Source: an uncultured Bacteroidales bacterium (GTDB lineage: Bacteria; Bacteroidota; Bacteroidia; Bacteroidales; Paludibacteraceae). From it: 27,783 nucleotides of DNA. Shown here piece after piece: positions 7,059-16,600 of the stretch (its first letter is position 1; every line of letters begins with the position of its first letter). The notes under the pieces are model-generated. The model was given only the letters and a program-made list of their open reading frames with translations, made no database searches and was not told the origin of the DNA. Location: the NCBI GenBank assembly GCA_937907165.1, contig CALCUH010000206.1:1-27783 (forward strand), in the 5' to 3' direction. The position numbers and the translations under genes are program-made.

Positions 7059-8348
7059 ATGAATATATTATTAGATATAAAAATGTTTCTTGAAAGATTC
7101 TCTTTGCGAAGTATCCTTCTTCCGCTATTGCTTTTCTTCTCTTTGTCGCTCTCAGCCCAAAAGTTTTCTAACAAGACTTATTCTCCTGATATTAAGACTC
7201 TTCAGGTCTATTTGAACGATAACCAATTGGATTTTCCTATCTTGAAGATGGGGAGCGAAGATCATGTGACGGTCTCTTTTGATTGGATGTCTCACGATTT
7301 CCGTCATTTGGCTTACCGTATCAAATATTGTAATGCTGATTGGTCGCTTTCAGAGTTGACGGAGATGGAGTATATGTCGGGTTTGAACGAGGTGGTGATT
7401 GATGATCCGTTCATCTCTATGAATACTACTTTCGATTATTCACATTACGAATTTTCTTTGCCAAACGATGATGTCTCACTTCTCTTGCCGGGTAATTATA
7501 TCGTTCAGGTGTTCGATACAGATGAACCCTCTTCCACGCTTATGGTCGGTTGCTTCTCTGTGCTCGATACCAAAGTGGCTCTCTCCGGATCCGTGGATGG
7601 TCGTTCGGTATATGGGGTTAATAGAGAGTATCAACATCTCTCTTTTGAATTGTCTTTCGGAAAGAATTTTAACGCACTACCAGACGAACTGACGGTTGTC
7701 ATCCGTCAAAATGGCAGACATGACAACGAAGTCTTCGGTCTGCAGCCTACTTATGTGAAGCCAGATGCTTTGGTCTATGAGGACGAGCACAAACTCTCCT
7801 TTGAGGGAGGTCGTGAGTTCAATGTGGCGGATTTCTCACATCGTTACCGCTATAACGGACGTATCGACAGGATATCTTTCCATGCGCCTTATTATCATGT
7901 GGAAATGGTTCCGGGAAAAGAGGGTCAGGGAAAGAGTAATTCGTTTGATCATGATGTGAACGGTGGATACCTTGTCAACCAACAGGATATTTGGAGTTCT
8001 GCCGAAATTGATTACTCCATCGTCCATTTCACTTTCCCGAGGGAGGATCCATGGTTGGACGGCGCTTTGTATGTTTCGGGCGCTTTCAATGATTATCGGT
8101 TGAATGAGACGAATAAGATGGTCTATAGTTTCGATCGTAAACAGTATGAGCTGAACCTTGTGCTGAAGAACGGTGGTTACAATTTCGAATATTTGTTCGT
8201 TCCCGCGGGTACCAAGGCTGGCTTGAGCTCCCGGGCGGAGGGTAGTAGTTGGACGACGGAAAACGAGTATCAGATTTATGTCTATTATAGGCCGTTAGGC
8301 TCCAATTATGACCGAATGGTCGGTTTCGGCAGAATTCAGGCTAATTGA
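7059..8348 (+). CDS. DUF5103 protein, type IX secretion system plug family
   Basis: A 429-residue secreted protein. The N-terminus has a long signal peptide (hydrophobic RSILLPLLLFFSLSLSAQ) with cleavage near Ala33. The mature protein begins with the YSPDIKTLQVYLND strand, followed by FPILKMGSEDHVTVSFD and the C-N-A-D-W motif seen in DUF5103. Later come GRSVYGVNREYQHLSFEL and a C-terminal WLDGALYVSGAFNDY beta-sandwich-like segment. The family is named after the plug that closes the SprA translocon of the type IX system, which fits the sorting-domain esterase at 20136-21320. TTG 7053, ATG 7059 and ATG 7083 are all possible starts. I prefer 7059, two bases after the ttcA stop; 7083 gives a cleaner signal peptide. 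No other type IX genes are in the window. Confidence 0.85.
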   Translation: MNILLDIKMFLERFSLRSILLPLLLFFSLSLSAQKFSNKTYSPDIKTLQVYLNDNQLDFPILKMGSEDHVTVSFDWMSHDFRHLAYRIKYCNADWSLSELTEMEYMSGLNEVVIDDPFISMNTTFDYSHYEFSLPNDDVSLLLPGNYIVQVFDTDEPSSTLMVGCFSVLDTKVALSGSVDGRSVYGVNREYQHLSFELSFGKNFNALPDELTVVIRQNGRHDNEVFGLQPTYVKPDALVYEDEHKLSFEGGREFNVADFSHRYRYNGRIDRISFHAPYYHVEMVPGKEGQGKSNSFDHDVNGGYLVNQQDIWSSAEIDYSIVHFTFPREDPWLDGALYVSGAFNDYRLNETNKMVYSFDRKQYELNLVLKNGGYNFEYLFVPAGTKAGLSSRAEGSSWTTENEYQIYVYYRPLGSNYDRMVGFGRIQAN

Positions 8349-8366
8349 TAAGTTTGTCTCAAATAT

Positions 8367-8398
8367 AAAAGCGCAACCTTGTGGCTGCGCTTTTTTTT
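8367..8398. terminator. Bidirectional terminator between DUF5103 gene and tsaD
   Basis: The inverted repeat AAAAGCGCA (8367-8375) pairs with TGCGCTTTT (8386-8394), with inner CC/GG pairs. Eight T (8391-8398) follow on the plus strand and TTTT on the minus strand. It lies between two convergent stop codons and can serve both genes, more strongly the plus strand. Confidence 0.85.
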
Positions 8399-8414
8399 AG
8401 TCTTATTGAGTCTG

Positions 8415-9431
8415 TTACATATTCACTTTCGAGTATGGCGGCAAACTGATGTCGCAGAAATCACCGTCAAGATATTTGTAGTAACCTGCAATGGCTACCA
8501 TGGCGCCGTTGTCGGTCGTGTAGGAAAATTTCGGGATGTGGATCTTCCATTTGTAACGTTTCGCATGGTCTTCGAATGCGGCGCGTAGTCCTGAATTTGC
8601 GGAAACACCGCCTGCCACGGCCACCTCTTTGATTCCGTAATCTTTTACAGCTTTACGCAGTTTCGCCATCAGAATGTCTATGACGGTACTCTGCAAAACG
8701 GCGCAGAGGTCTTGTTTCCTCTCCTCCACGAAGTTCGGATTCTTCTGGATTTCGTCTCTCAGCAAATAGAGGAAGGAGGTCTTCAATCCGCTGAAACTAT
8801 AGTTGTAGTCCGGAATTTGTGGTTTGTGCAATGTGAAAGCCTTCGGGTCGCCCTCTTTGGCGAGACGGTCGATGACGGGTCCGCCAGGGTAGGGAAGTCC
8901 CATTACTTTCGCACATTTGTCGAACGCTTCGCCTGCGGCGTCGTCGATGGTCTGCCCGATGATCTCCATCTCCTTGTAACTTTTCACCAAGACAATCTGT
9001 GAGTTGCCTCCGGAAACGAGCAGGCAGATGAACGGGAAGTTCGGCAGTTCACGCTCTTCGCCTTTGGTGCGGATGAAGTGGGCGAGAATGTGCGCCTGAA
9101 GATGGTTCACGTCGATTAAAGGAATGCCTAAAGCGACTGAGAATCCTTTTGCGAAGGAGGTTCCGACTAGCAGCGAACCCATCAAACCCGGACCTCTCGT
9201 GAAGGCGATGGCGTTGAGATCTTCCTTCCTGATGCCTGATTGACGGATGGCTTCCGATACGACGGGGATGATGTTCTGCTGGTGGGCGCGTGACGCCAAT
9301 TCCGGCACGACACCACCGTATGCCTCGTGCACTTTCTGACTCGCTGTTACGTTTGACAATAGAAATCCGTCGCTGATGACGGCTGACGACGTGTCGTCGC
9401 ATGATGATTCTATCGCTAATATGTTAACCAT
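8415..9431 (-). CDS. tsaD: tRNA N6-threonylcarbamoyladenosine transferase TsaD
   Basis: A 338-residue ASKHA-fold enzyme that transfers threonylcarbamoyl from its AMP adduct to A37 of ANN-decoding tRNAs, together with TsaB and TsaE. It begins with the family signature ILAIESSCDDTS (4-15). The Fe/Zn ligands H110 and H114 lie in NHLQAHILAH, and the nucleotide site includes LVSGGNSQI and VAGGVSANSGLR. A Kae1-like active site is complete and the length is standard. TsaB and TsaE genes are not in the window. It runs convergently to the DUF5103 gene and divergently from the VC0807-like gene. I see no perfect TAnnTTTG promoter in the 173-base upstream gap (9432-9604), which holds only AT-rich sequence. 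Confidence 0.95.
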   Translation of the reverse strand: MVNILAIESSCDDTSSAVISDGFLLSNVTASQKVHEAYGGVVPELASRAHQQNIIPVVSEAIRQSGIRKEDLNAIAFTRGPGLMGSLLVGTSFAKGFSVALGIPLIDVNHLQAHILAHFIRTKGEERELPNFPFICLLVSGGNSQIVLVKSYKEMEIIGQTIDDAAGEAFDKCAKVMGLPYPGGPVIDRLAKEGDPKAFTLHKPQIPDYNYSFSGLKTSFLYLLRDEIQKNPNFVEERKQDLCAVLQSTVIDILMAKLRKAVKDYGIKEVAVAGGVSANSGLRAAFEDHAKRYKWKIHIPKFSYTTDNGAMVAIAGYYKYLDGDFCDISLPPYSKVNM

Positions 9432-9604
9432 CTCTTTTCTGCCTTTTAGTTGATTGTGCCGCGAAATTACAAATTATTATTAGGGTGTGTTATATATATA
9501 TCGTTTTTATTTGATTAATTCACATTATCCCTCCTTGTAAATTTCCTTTTATGATTGGAAAATAGAAATTTTCTGTCGAAATTTGCGTTATTAATTTATA
9601 GTTT

Positions 9605-10414
9605 ATGGATAATAGCGAAAACAACGTGCCTAAAAAGAAGAAAGAGAAGGAGAACCCGATTGTTAGTATCATTTTTAATATCGTCATCCCGGTCATTATT
9701 CTTTCAAAGTTCACTTCTGCGGATCGTTTGGGTCCTGTGTATGGACTGATTGCCGCATTGGCTTTCCCGACACTCTATTTTATTTACGATTTTATCAAGA
9801 GACGTAATGCTAATTTCATCTCCATCATCGGGTTCGTCAGCATATTGCTGACAGGTATCATCGGTGTGTTCGAATTCCCTAGCGAATGGATCGCCTACAA
9901 GGAGGCGTCTGTGCCTTTCCTCATCGGTTTCGCTATCCTCATCTCCTTGAAAACACCTTTCCCATTGGTCCGCAAATTGTTGTATAACGACGATTTGATG
10001 GATGTGGAACGTGTGAATAATATCCTTGCGGAAAAGAATATGCAGAGCGAGTTCGATAAGGTTTTGGAGAACTCCACTTATTTGCTTGCTCTATCGTTCT
10101 TGGTTTCCACCGCCACGAATTTCATCTTGGCGAAGGTGGTCATCCATAGTCCTTCGGGTACGGAGGAGTTCACTCAGGAGTTGGCGAAGATGACCGCTCT
10201 CAGTTATCCTGTCAACGCTTTGCCTGCCACTGCTGTGATGATGTTCGCCCTTTGGTATCTGATCAAGCATCTGAAATCCATCACTGGCTTGACTATGGAG
10301 GAGATGCTCGCTCCCGAATTGAGGGATAAGATGGCGGAGGCTGAAAAGAAGGAGAAAAGCTCTTCCGAGGAGAAGAACGAAGAGGTTGAGGAAAAGGAAG
10401 AAAATATGAAGTGA
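9605..10414 (+). CDS. VC0807-like integral membrane protein
   Basis: A 269-residue inner-membrane protein of unknown activity. After a lysine-rich N-terminus there are about six hydrophobic helices, near residues 20-38, 44-62, 73-90, 103-119, 147-170 and 200-220. The cytoplasmic motif YDFIKRRNANFISIIGF after the second helix and the PFPLVRKL segment resemble the VC0807 family. Such proteins are sometimes annotated loosely as MFS or septation proteins, with no proven substrate. The C-terminus (from about 235) is a highly charged Lys/Glu tail, likely a cytoplasmic coiled or disordered region. A hairpin terminator follows, so it is probably a single-gene transcript. The function call is weak; the membrane topology is clear. 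Confidence 0.75.
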   Translation: MDNSENNVPKKKKEKENPIVSIIFNIVIPVIILSKFTSADRLGPVYGLIAALAFPTLYFIYDFIKRRNANFISIIGFVSILLTGIIGVFEFPSEWIAYKEASVPFLIGFAILISLKTPFPLVRKLLYNDDLMDVERVNNILAEKNMQSEFDKVLENSTYLLALSFLVSTATNFILAKVVIHSPSGTEEFTQELAKMTALSYPVNALPATAVMMFALWYLIKHLKSITGLTMEEMLAPELRDKMAEAEKKEKSSSEEKNEEVEEKEENMK

Positions 10415-10422
10415 ATTACGGA

Positions 10423-10450
10423 GGACGGTCTATCGAATCGTCCTTTTTTT
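10423..10450 (+). terminator. Rho-independent terminator after the VC0807-like gene
   Basis: A 7-bp stem (10423-10429 with 10437-10443, one G-T pair) is followed directly by seven T (10444-10450). It separates the membrane-protein gene from murF-alr. Confidence 0.8.
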
Positions 10451-10458
10451 ATAAAATA

Positions 10459-10480
10459 ACTCCTGATTCTTGTCGGGAGT
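10459..10480 (+). other. Stem-loop in the murF-alr leader
   Basis: ACTCCTG (10459-10465) can pair with CGGGAGT (10474-10480), one G-T pair, around an 8-nt loop. It ends 18 bases before the preferred murF-alr start and has no T tract, so it is not a terminator. It may be chance or a translational control element. Confidence 0.3.
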
Positions 10481-10498
10481 GTAATGAAAGGATTGCGT

Positions 10499-12964
10499 AT
10501 GTATAAGATTTCAGAAATTGCCGAAATGTCCGGCGGTCTGCTTGTGGGCGCTCAGGATGTGTGTGTGAACAGGTTGTTGACCGATAGCCGTTTGTTATCG
10601 TTCCCTGAAGATACTTTGTTCTTGGCTATCACCTCCAGCCGCGACGACGGACATAAATATATCGATGACCTTTATCGCAAGAACGTGCGTAATTTTATGG
10701 TTTCGCGTGATGCTTCGGAATTTTCGAAGTACAAGGATGCGAACTTTATTGTGGTCAAAGATGTCGTGGCTGCACTCCAACGTATGACTGCGGCGCATAG
10801 GGCTCGTTTCAACGTGCCTGTCATCGGTATCACCGGAAGTAACGGGAAGACGATTGTGAAGGAGTGGCTCTATCAACTTCTTCACGAGGATTATCATATC
10901 ACTCGTTCCCCTCGTAGCTATAACTCGCAGATCGGTGTGCCTCTCTCTGTTTGGGAGATGGACGATGATACGCAATTGGGCGTCTTCGAGGTGGGTATCT
11001 CTAAGGTGGACGAGATGGCTAACCTTGCGCCTATCGTGGCTCCTTCCATCGGTGTCTTCACCAATTTGGGCGAGGCGCATCAAGAGAACTTCTCTTCCTT
11101 GAAACAGAAATGCTCCGAGAAGATGAAACTCTTCAAGGATTGTGGTACGATTGTCTATTGCAAGGATGATAAGTTGGTGGATATTTGCGCGCAACAGATG
11201 CACCCGAACGCTCGCTTCATTACTTTCGGTAGACAAAAGGGGAATACGATTCAAATCGTCTCGGAAGAGATTGAGGGCGGCGATACCGCTATCTCTTACC
11301 TCTACAACGGAAAGAGTTTCTCTATCAGTATTCCTTTCACGGACTTCGCTTCGGTGGACAACGCTATGCATTGCGTCTGCGTGATGGTGGCGATGGGTAT
11401 CGACCAAAAGAAAATTTCCCAACGTTTGGCTGAACTGGAGTCTGTCGCCATGAGAATGGAGGTGAAGGATGGCGAGAAGGGTTGCTTGCTGATTAATGAT
11501 AGTTATAACTCTGATATCAATTCGCTGAGTATCGCCTTGGATTTCTTGGCGCAGCAGGCTACGGCTAAGTGTATGGGCAAGACGTTGATTCTTTCCGATA
11601 TTCTTCAGTCGGGTAAGGATCCTGACGAACTTTATTGCGGCGTGGCTGAATTGGTGGAGCGAAAGAATATCGAAAGGATTATCGGTATCGGTACGGATAT
11701 CTCTTCGCATGAGAATTGCTTCAACGTTCCTCAGAAGTTTTTCTTCTCTGACACGGACGCTTTCATGCAGCATATCGATTCTTTCTCTTTCGAGAATGAG
11801 GCGATTCTCTTGAAGGGTTCCCGTAAGTTCCATTTCGAGACCATCACTGATAAACTGGCGAAAGCGGTCCACGAGACGGTGCTTGAGGTGAACCTCACCG
11901 CTTTGGTGAATAACTTCAACTACTTCCGTTCTTTCCTGAAACCGGGAACGAAGATCATGAGCATGGTGAAGGCGAACGCTTACGGAAGCGGCGACATCGA
12001 GGTGGCGCGTACTTTGCAACAGAATGGTTGTGACTATCTCGCTGTGGCTGTGGCTGACGAGGGTGTTGTTCTCCGTCGTGAGGGCATCCATATTCCTATC
12101 GTGGTGATGAATCCTGAGCCGAATAGTTTTTATAAGATTTTTGAGAATAACCTTGAACCTGAGGTCTACAGTTTCGCTCTGCTGAAGCGTATGATTTCGG
12201 AGGCGGAGAAGTTGGGTATTACTGATTATCCTATCCATTTGAAGATGGATACGGGTATGCACCGCCTTGGTTTCGAACTGAAGGATTTGGACGAACTGAT
12301 CGCTTTGCTGAAGTCTCAGAAGTGTGTGAAACCTCGTTCCGTATTTTCTCACTTGTTCGGTTCCGACGATACGATTTTCGACGATTGCACGATGGCGCAG
12401 ATTAAGCTCTTTACAGAGATGAAGGAGAAGCTCTTCGCCGCGTTCCCTTATAAGATTATGGCGCATATCCTTAATTCGGCTGGTATCGAACGTTTCAGTG
12501 ATTACCAGTTCGACATGGTCCGCTTGGGTATCGGTCATTATGGTATGAGTGCTGTGGATTCGAGCCGCTTGGAGGAGGTCTGCACGTTGAAGACGAATAT
12601 ATTGCAGATCCGTAAGGTGGCTGCCACGGAGACGGTCGGCTACAGCCGTAAGGGCGTTTTGACGAGGGATTCCATCATCGGTGCTATTCCGATCGGTTAT
12701 GCGGACGGTTTCAACCGTAAGTTGGGTAACCGCAACGGTAAGGTTCTGGTGAATGGTGTCTTCGCTCCGATCGTGGGAAATGTCTGCATGGATGTCTGCA
12801 TGATCGATTTGACCGATGTGCCTAACGTGAAGGAGGGCGATACCGTGATTCTCTTTGGTAAAGGACATCCAATCCAAGGCGTGGCGGATACCTTGGGCAC
12901 AATCTCCTACGAAGTGCTGGCGGGTATCTCCAAACGTGTGAAGAGGGTTTATTACCGTGAATAA
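10499..12964 (+). CDS. murF-alr: Bifunctional MurF ligase / alanine racemase
   Basis: An 821-residue fusion making two successive peptidoglycan precursor activities. The N-terminal half (to about residue 450) is UDP-MurNAc-tripeptide:D-Ala-D-Ala ligase. It has the ATP loop GSNGKT (113-118), the acidic EVGISKVDEM segment, and NDSYNSD near 333. The C-terminal half (about 462-821) is a PLP alanine racemase, with the cofactor Lys491 in VKANAYG and the second catalytic Tyr in GYSRKG, followed by PIGYADGFNR. The racemase supplies D-Ala that, after Ddl, the ligase uses. This fusion is typical of Bacteroidota. I prefer ATG 10499 (MYKISEIAEM), the usual beginning of the family, with AAAGGA just upstream. 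ATG 10484 adds only five residues. TTA, CTA and TCA codons are almost absent, a sign of strong codon bias. Confidence 0.95.
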   Translation: MYKISEIAEMSGGLLVGAQDVCVNRLLTDSRLLSFPEDTLFLAITSSRDDGHKYIDDLYRKNVRNFMVSRDASEFSKYKDANFIVVKDVVAALQRMTAAHRARFNVPVIGITGSNGKTIVKEWLYQLLHEDYHITRSPRSYNSQIGVPLSVWEMDDDTQLGVFEVGISKVDEMANLAPIVAPSIGVFTNLGEAHQENFSSLKQKCSEKMKLFKDCGTIVYCKDDKLVDICAQQMHPNARFITFGRQKGNTIQIVSEEIEGGDTAISYLYNGKSFSISIPFTDFASVDNAMHCVCVMVAMGIDQKKISQRLAELESVAMRMEVKDGEKGCLLINDSYNSDINSLSIALDFLAQQATAKCMGKTLILSDILQSGKDPDELYCGVAELVERKNIERIIGIGTDISSHENCFNVPQKFFFSDTDAFMQHIDSFSFENEAILLKGSRKFHFETITDKLAKAVHETVLEVNLTALVNNFNYFRSFLKPGTKIMSMVKANAYGSGDIEVARTLQQNGCDYLAVAVADEGVVLRREGIHIPIVVMNPEPNSFYKIFENNLEPEVYSFALLKRMISEAEKLGITDYPIHLKMDTGMHRLGFELKDLDELIALLKSQKCVKPRSVFSHLFGSDDTIFDDCTMAQIKLFTEMKEKLFAAFPYKIMAHILNSAGIERFSDYQFDMVRLGIGHYGMSAVDSSRLEEVCTLKTNILQIRKVAATETVGYSRKGVLTRDSIIGAIPIGYADGFNRKLGNRNGKVLVNGVFAPIVGNVCMDVCMIDLTDVPNVKEGDTVILFGKGHPIQGVADTLGTISYEVLAGISKRVKRVYYRE

Positions 12965-12985
12965 TCGGTGGTTTTGCGGATATAG

Positions 12986-13018
12986 AAAAGGTTGGCGTTG
13001 GTTCGTCAACCTTTTTTT
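12986..13018 (+). terminator. Rho-independent terminator after murF-alr
   Basis: A perfect 9-bp stem (12986-12994 with 13007-13015) with a 12-nt loop ends in a run of seven T (13012-13018). It lies 22 bases after the stop codon. Confidence 0.88.
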
Positions 13019-13067
13019 GTGCTGTTGAGGCTTGTTATGTGTGGAGATTTTTTGGGCGTTTTTATAA

Positions 13068-13075
13068 TAGTTTTG
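13068..13075 (+). promoter_or_regulatory. -7 promoter element of the small hypothetical gene
   Basis: TAGTTTTG matches TAnnTTTG. A transcript starting near 13082 would precede the GTG start by about 50 nt. It lies after the murF-alr terminator, so the downstream gene has its own promoter. The only nearby TTTG (13051-13054) is too close to be a standard -33. Confidence 0.42.
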
Positions 13076-13132
13076 AATTGAGATGAGGATTTTTTATTTT
13101 ATTTAGCCAATTTCTATTCCAGAATTCGTGAA

Positions 13133-13591
13133 GTGGTTACAAATATTGCGGATGAATTGTCTTCTAAATATGATACCCTCTTGATCCAAACATTAGATGG
13201 CAAATCCTATAATATCATTACAAATCGTCCCATCTATGAAGATGGGAAATTCGACGGCTATGAATTGTTTGTGGGTTCCTATGGTGAGAAAACTATCTTC
13301 ATTAAAGAGGTGGATGAGACGGACTATTCATTCAACTTTACTGAAAAGGTGTTCAATTTCCCTTCAAAATATAATGATGCTGCGGTTATCGATTCGATTA
13401 TTAGAGGAGAAGCTTCTAATTGGTTGAATGAACGTCCCTATTTAGCCATTTTGTCGAAAGGGGAGATTTTTTTCGAGCATTTGCTCCCAATATATTGTAT
13501 ACCTTCTGAATCTCCGGAGATTGACGATGTCCCGTTCTATCTGATGCTTGTAGAAATGAAGGAAATGCCGATTGTTCCACTGGATAAATAA
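13133..13591 (+). CDS. Hypothetical protein, GTG start
   Basis: A 152-residue acidic protein with no signal peptide or membrane segment, so probably cytoplasmic. The sequence looks alpha/beta: an N-terminal helix (VTNIADELSSKY), strand pairs around TLLIQTLDGKSYNII and YELFVGSYGEKTIFI, a helix near 80-100, and a final hydrophobic strand FYLMLVEMKEMPIV. I do not recognise a family. The frame is open back to a TGA at 13079-13081 but contains no ATG. GTG 13133 is the best start and lies about 50 nt downstream of the -7 element. The gene is AT-richer than murF-alr, which suggests accessory origin. If GTG is wrong, the gene may have lost its start and be a remnant. Confidence 0.6.
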   Translation: MVTNIADELSSKYDTLLIQTLDGKSYNIITNRPIYEDGKFDGYELFVGSYGEKTIFIKEVDETDYSFNFTEKVFNFPSKYNDAAVIDSIIRGEASNWLNERPYLAILSKGEIFFEHLLPIYCIPSESPEIDDVPFYLMLVEMKEMPIVPLDK

Positions 13592-13660
13592 TGATTCCTC
13601 CTATAATAGATAGATAAAAAATACAATATTTGAACTGATATCGCAGGAACGTTCCCTTTA

Positions 13661-13693
13661 CCTCTTAATTCTTCACTCTTACTTCTTAATTTT
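13661..13693. repeat. Short degenerate intergenic repeat (ATTAAGAATTAAGAGTGAAG type)
   Basis: On the minus strand the segment reads as iterated GAATTAAG/GAAGTAAGAG units. I recall sequence of this kind between genes in other Bacteroidota genomes. It includes the HTCS stop codon (13686-13688). The 13592-13685 gap holds nothing else clear except a 10-bp palindrome GGAACGTTCC at 13646-13655; no terminator hairpin is seen for the HTCS gene. Confidence 0.4.
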
Positions 13694-16600
13694 CCGGTCT
13701 GTTCTTCTTTACATATTGTGTCGGTGTCATGCCGAATTTTTCCGAGAAGCAGTTGCTGAAGTATTTTGGATCGGTGAATCCGCAGCTGTAGGCGACGTCG
13801 GAAATGTTATGCTTGCCGCTCAGCAGAATGTCGGCCGCATGTTGCAGTTTGACCGCTTTTATGTATTCCGAAGGTGAACAACCGGTGATGGCTTTGAATT
13901 TGCGGAAGAGTTGCACGCGACTGAGGGCTGTCTTCTCTGCTAGGAATTCCACCGTGAGGTTGGTCTCGGAAATATATTCGCTGATCGTCTCGTTAATCTT
14001 CCTAAGGAATTGGTCGTCTTGGCTCTCCGGAATCTCCATCTTAGGCATGCTGAGCACGCTTCGTCTGACGTGTTCCCTTTGCAGCTCCTTGTTCTTCAGC
14101 ATAGCCGCCACTTTCGCCTTCAGGATGTTACCGTTGAATGGCTTGGTGACGTAATCGTCCGCACCTAGGTTGATGCCTTCGATTTGGTTGTCCACTGTCG
14201 CTTCCGTGGTTAGGAGAATGACAGGGATATGTTGCGTCAGTTGTTCTTCCTTGATTTTATGGCAGAATGTTTTGCCGTCCATTTCAGGCATCACGACGTC
14301 GGAGATGATGATGTCCGGAATCTCTCTTTGGGCGATTTCGAAGGCGGCTCTACCGTTATTGGCTGTGAGCACGTCGTACCAATCGGAGAATAGGTCGGCG
14401 AGGTAAGCCCTTATCTCGTCGTTATCGTCCACAATCAACAACTTGTATTGCTTCGTGTCGGTTCCGCTTGTTTCCGTCGTGAGCGTAGCCGTCGATTCCG
14501 TCATGACGTTCGCTTGGTTGAGTGTGCCTTTCGGGAAGTGTAGCGTGAAGGTAGTCCCTTCTCCTTTGACGCTGGTGATTTCCCAACGACCATTGTTCTT
14601 TTGTATGAATTCGTGGCAGATCATCAGACCTAAGCCGGAACCCTTTTCGTTGTTAGTTCCGAAGGTTGATTCGAGATGGTTTTCTTCCGTCAATTTTTTT
14701 ATCTGCTCCTCGTCCATTCCGACGCCGTTGTCGGTGATGGACCAGCGGATTTCATCGCCCTCCTCACTATTTTGTATGACTATTTTTCCTCCCTTAGGAG
14801 TGAATTTGATAGCGTTGTTGAGCAGGTTGCGTATGATGGATGAGACCATTCTTTGGTCGATATGCGCCGAGTGTGTCGCTTGGTTCTTCAGTGTCACCTC
14901 TATCTCTTTCTCGCTCAAAAGGTTCTGTAGGAGTGTGATACTCTCTCTAGTGAGTGCGTCCATGTAGTAATCGGAAGGGGAGAAGAGGCTTGTGTTGTTT
15001 TGTATTCTAGCCCATTCGAGCAAGTTCTCCATCTGGTCTTGCAGTTTCTTAGCCGATTTGAAGGTCTGTTGCACTTTGATGTTCTGTTCCTCTTGGTTGT
15101 ACTGCCTGTTGGGCGAGGTGAGGAGCGAGAGGTTTCCGACGATGGCGGTGACAGGGTTACGGAGATCGTGTGCGATGATGGACATGATGCGGTCCTTCAA
15201 GTTCAACGTCTCGTCCAACTGCTTGTTCTGCTGCTCTATTTTTTTGTTCTTGACGCTCAATTCGTCCGTTCTCTCCGCCACCAGCTTCTCCAGCTCTTCC
15301 TGACGTTGTCTCATCTGTCTCTCCCTAAGTTTGAATATGCAGTGGATGATTAGGAAGATGAAAGCGATGGCGATGATTCTGAACCACCAAGTCTGCCACC
15401 AGGCTGGGGCGATGATGATGGTAAGTGGTTGGGAGGTGGAGCATCTCTCTCCGTTTTGCTCGCACACTTTCACGAGGAAGGTGTAAGTTCCCGCATTTAA
15501 GTTGGTGAAGGAGGCTCTGCGTTCTTTGCCGACGAAGATCCATTGAGCGTTGAGACCTTTCATCGAATAGAAATAGTTGAGGTTTTCGGTTTGACCGTAG
15601 TCGATGCCGAAATATTCGATGCCGATATGGTTTTGGTCGTGGTTGAGCCGTAGGGTATCGGTGAAGGCGAGTGTTTGTTTGAGAAGGTTCTCCTCTCCGA
15701 TTTTGATTTTCTCTCCGTCGATGAAGAGGTCTTTGATGTAGACGGCTGGTTCGTATTGCCCCTTTTGAATGATTTGTTCGGGGGAAAAAGAGAAGAACCC
15801 ATTGTTGCTGCCGAGGTAGATGTTGCCCGATTGTGTCTTGTAGATGGCGTTGGTGGCGAAGGAGTAGCCGCCAAGGTCATCAGCCATGTCGAAGTGGCGG
15901 ACAAGGTTTTCGTCAGGGTTGAAAAGAATCACCTCGTTGGTGGCGGTAATCCAAAGATTGCCGTCGTTGTCTTCGGTTATAGCGTTCAGGTTGTGTGGCA
16001 GATGATACTCCTCTTGAAGGTAGGTGAAAGTCTTCTCCTTTTCGTCGAAGATGTTCAGACCGCCTGTTGTAGTGATGAGCCATATTCTTCCCTTGCTGTC
16101 GCAGAAACACATTTTCGATTCGTTTTGCGCCAGCGTCACGTTTTTGCTGTTTTTGGTGAATATATCCTTCTTTCCGTTGTAATGGCATACAACACCGTCA
16201 CTTGTGCAGATCCAAAGTCTTCCTTTGCCGTCTCTTGTGATATGGCTTGCCCATTGCGGATTTTCGGAGGAGAAGATTCCAGATTGGCAGTTCATCTTGC
16301 TGGTGACGCTTCCTGTGGCGTCATTGATGAGGAAGATACCCGCACCGTCGGTGGCGGCCCAAACAGAGTCACCCTCTACCCATAGGTTGTGTATGTTGTT
16401 GGTCGGCAAGGAGTTCTCCGATTCGCCTTTGGTATAGACCTTTTTCTCTCCGGTAAGCGTGTTGTATTTGGTCACACCGATAGTGCTGTTACCCCAAGAG
16501 GCGATCCAATATATGTTTTCCTTCCCTTGTTTGACGTCAAGTATGATATTGCCGAAAAACTTTTCGTTGGTGAATAGGTTCGTGTTCTTTTTTTGGTGGT

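Noticed and set aside
10595..13009. 804-codon open frame on the minus strand opposite murF-alr
   Set aside because: It is codon-aligned with murF-alr, so its stops would be TTA, CTA and TCA codons of the sense gene, which this biased gene avoids. The product is a low-complexity His/Arg/Thr/Leu mix with no domain, signal or promoter.
13646..13655. Palindrome GGAACGTTCC as an operator or terminator
   Set aside because: Only 10 bases with no loop or T tract and no second copy nearby; likely chance.
15675..16385. 236-codon plus-strand frame inside the HTCS gene
   Set aside because: It covers the propeller-coding part of a clear HTCS; Val/Leu/Gly-rich shadow with no independent promoter or family.
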